64,000 nucleotides of DNA from Deltaproteobacteria bacterium. Its GTDB lineage: Bacteria > Desulfobacterota > Dissulfuribacteria > Dissulfuribacterales > QOAL01. How positions within the stretch are numbered: position 1 is the stretch's first letter; every line of letters begins with the position of its first letter. The notes beneath the pieces were generated by a model, which was given only the letters and a program-made list of their open reading frames with translations, was not told the origin of the DNA and made no database searches. This document shows, one piece after another, positions 63,899 to 64,000 of this stretch. The translations under genes were made by a program, and so were the position numbers. Location of the stretch: assembly GCA_026986785.1 (NCBI GenBank), contig JALSNW010000023.1, positions 1 through 64,000 on the forward strand, written 5' to 3'.

Positions 63899-63999
63899 GA
63901 ACCCTCTTTTTGGTTGAATCTTACTATTTCATCAAAGGCAACTCCTGTGCCACCGAAGATATCCAAGGCGCTACCAATAGTGAGATCCAACCTGTCCCT
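63895..63999 (-). CDS. hisA: C-terminus of HisA-like isomerase, partial
   Basis: The last 34 codons include DLTIGSALDIFGGTGVAFDEIV, the C-terminal phosphate-binding element of phosphoribosylformimino-AICAR-P isomerase, in a form (GSALDIFGG) that I recall from the plant and fungal type of HisA. The rest of the gene is outside the window. It overlaps the PfkB start by 4 bp. If it is the only hisA, histidine synthesis and the LPS-side genes share an mRNA. Confidence 0.65.
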   Translation of the reverse strand, partial: RDRLDLTIGSALDIFGGTGVAFDEIVRFNQKEGS

Positions 64000-64000
64000 A

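Overview
The window looks like chromosomal DNA of a motile, Gram-negative, anaerobic respirer. I infer Desulfobacterota (former Deltaproteobacteria), possibly near the thermophilic sulfur-disproportionating lineages. The grounds are the gene order rimP-nusA-ylxR-infB-ylxP-rbfA-nrnA-truB-rpsO-pnp, the c-type haem load, a Desulfovibrio-style Nap system with NapM and no NapB, and LPS assembly genes. This is judged from gene content, not from a database search.

Layout. (1) 1-7333: end of a sigma-54 activator, then flgB-flgC-fliE-fliF-fliG-fliH-fliI-fliJ and a MotE-like gene, a tightly packed flagellar basal-body and export operon. (2) 7334-19987: a near-consensus promoter, an unexplained leader, tRNA-Gly(CCC), an attenuator-like terminator, and a long translation and RNA-processing operon from rimP to pnp, then an M16 peptidase and dut. 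(3) 19988-29301, minus strand: a respiratory locus transcribed as tetrahaem NapC/NrfH-type quinol dehydrogenase, octahaem hydroxylamine-oxidoreductase-family cytochrome, outer-membrane barrel, napM, napA, an unknown exported protein, napD, napG and napH. Together these could reduce nitrate to nitrite and then to ammonium without NrfA. (4) 29302-31898, plus strand, diverging from the same control region: cupin, haem-binding sensor kinase and response regulator. (5) 31895-36966: uvrC-mutL-miaA-pgsA. (6) 37041-41147, minus: VanZ-like, family-4 uracil-DNA glycosylase, nfeD, slipin and HDOD genes. (7) 41296-44904: lysS, a LolC/E permease and a RimK-like ATP-grasp gene. (8) 45013-49913: tRNA-Pro(TGG), an 820-bp AT-rich gap, a divergent dnaA, a glcD-like oxidase, ispD and ispF. 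(9) 49902-53527, minus: O-antigen ligase and two GT4 glycosyltransferases. (10) 53721-58415: a secreted transglutaminase-like protein overlapping a Tat-type four-cluster ferredoxin, then a TtrA/SreA-like molybdopterin oxidoreductase with no membrane anchor gene nearby. (11) 58478-64000, minus: end of hisA, a PfkB kinase, a divergent formyltransferase, an LPS-type kinase, a heptosyltransferase and a protein with two kinase modules.

The best candidates for something undescribed are the anchorless transglutaminase/Fe-S/molybdoenzyme operon, whose ferredoxin has Glu in place of one cluster Cys, and the Nap-octahaem locus, which has a barrel protein, an unknown exported protein and a single palindrome placed to serve two divergent promoters. 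No rRNA, insertion sequence, prophage or CRISPR array was seen.
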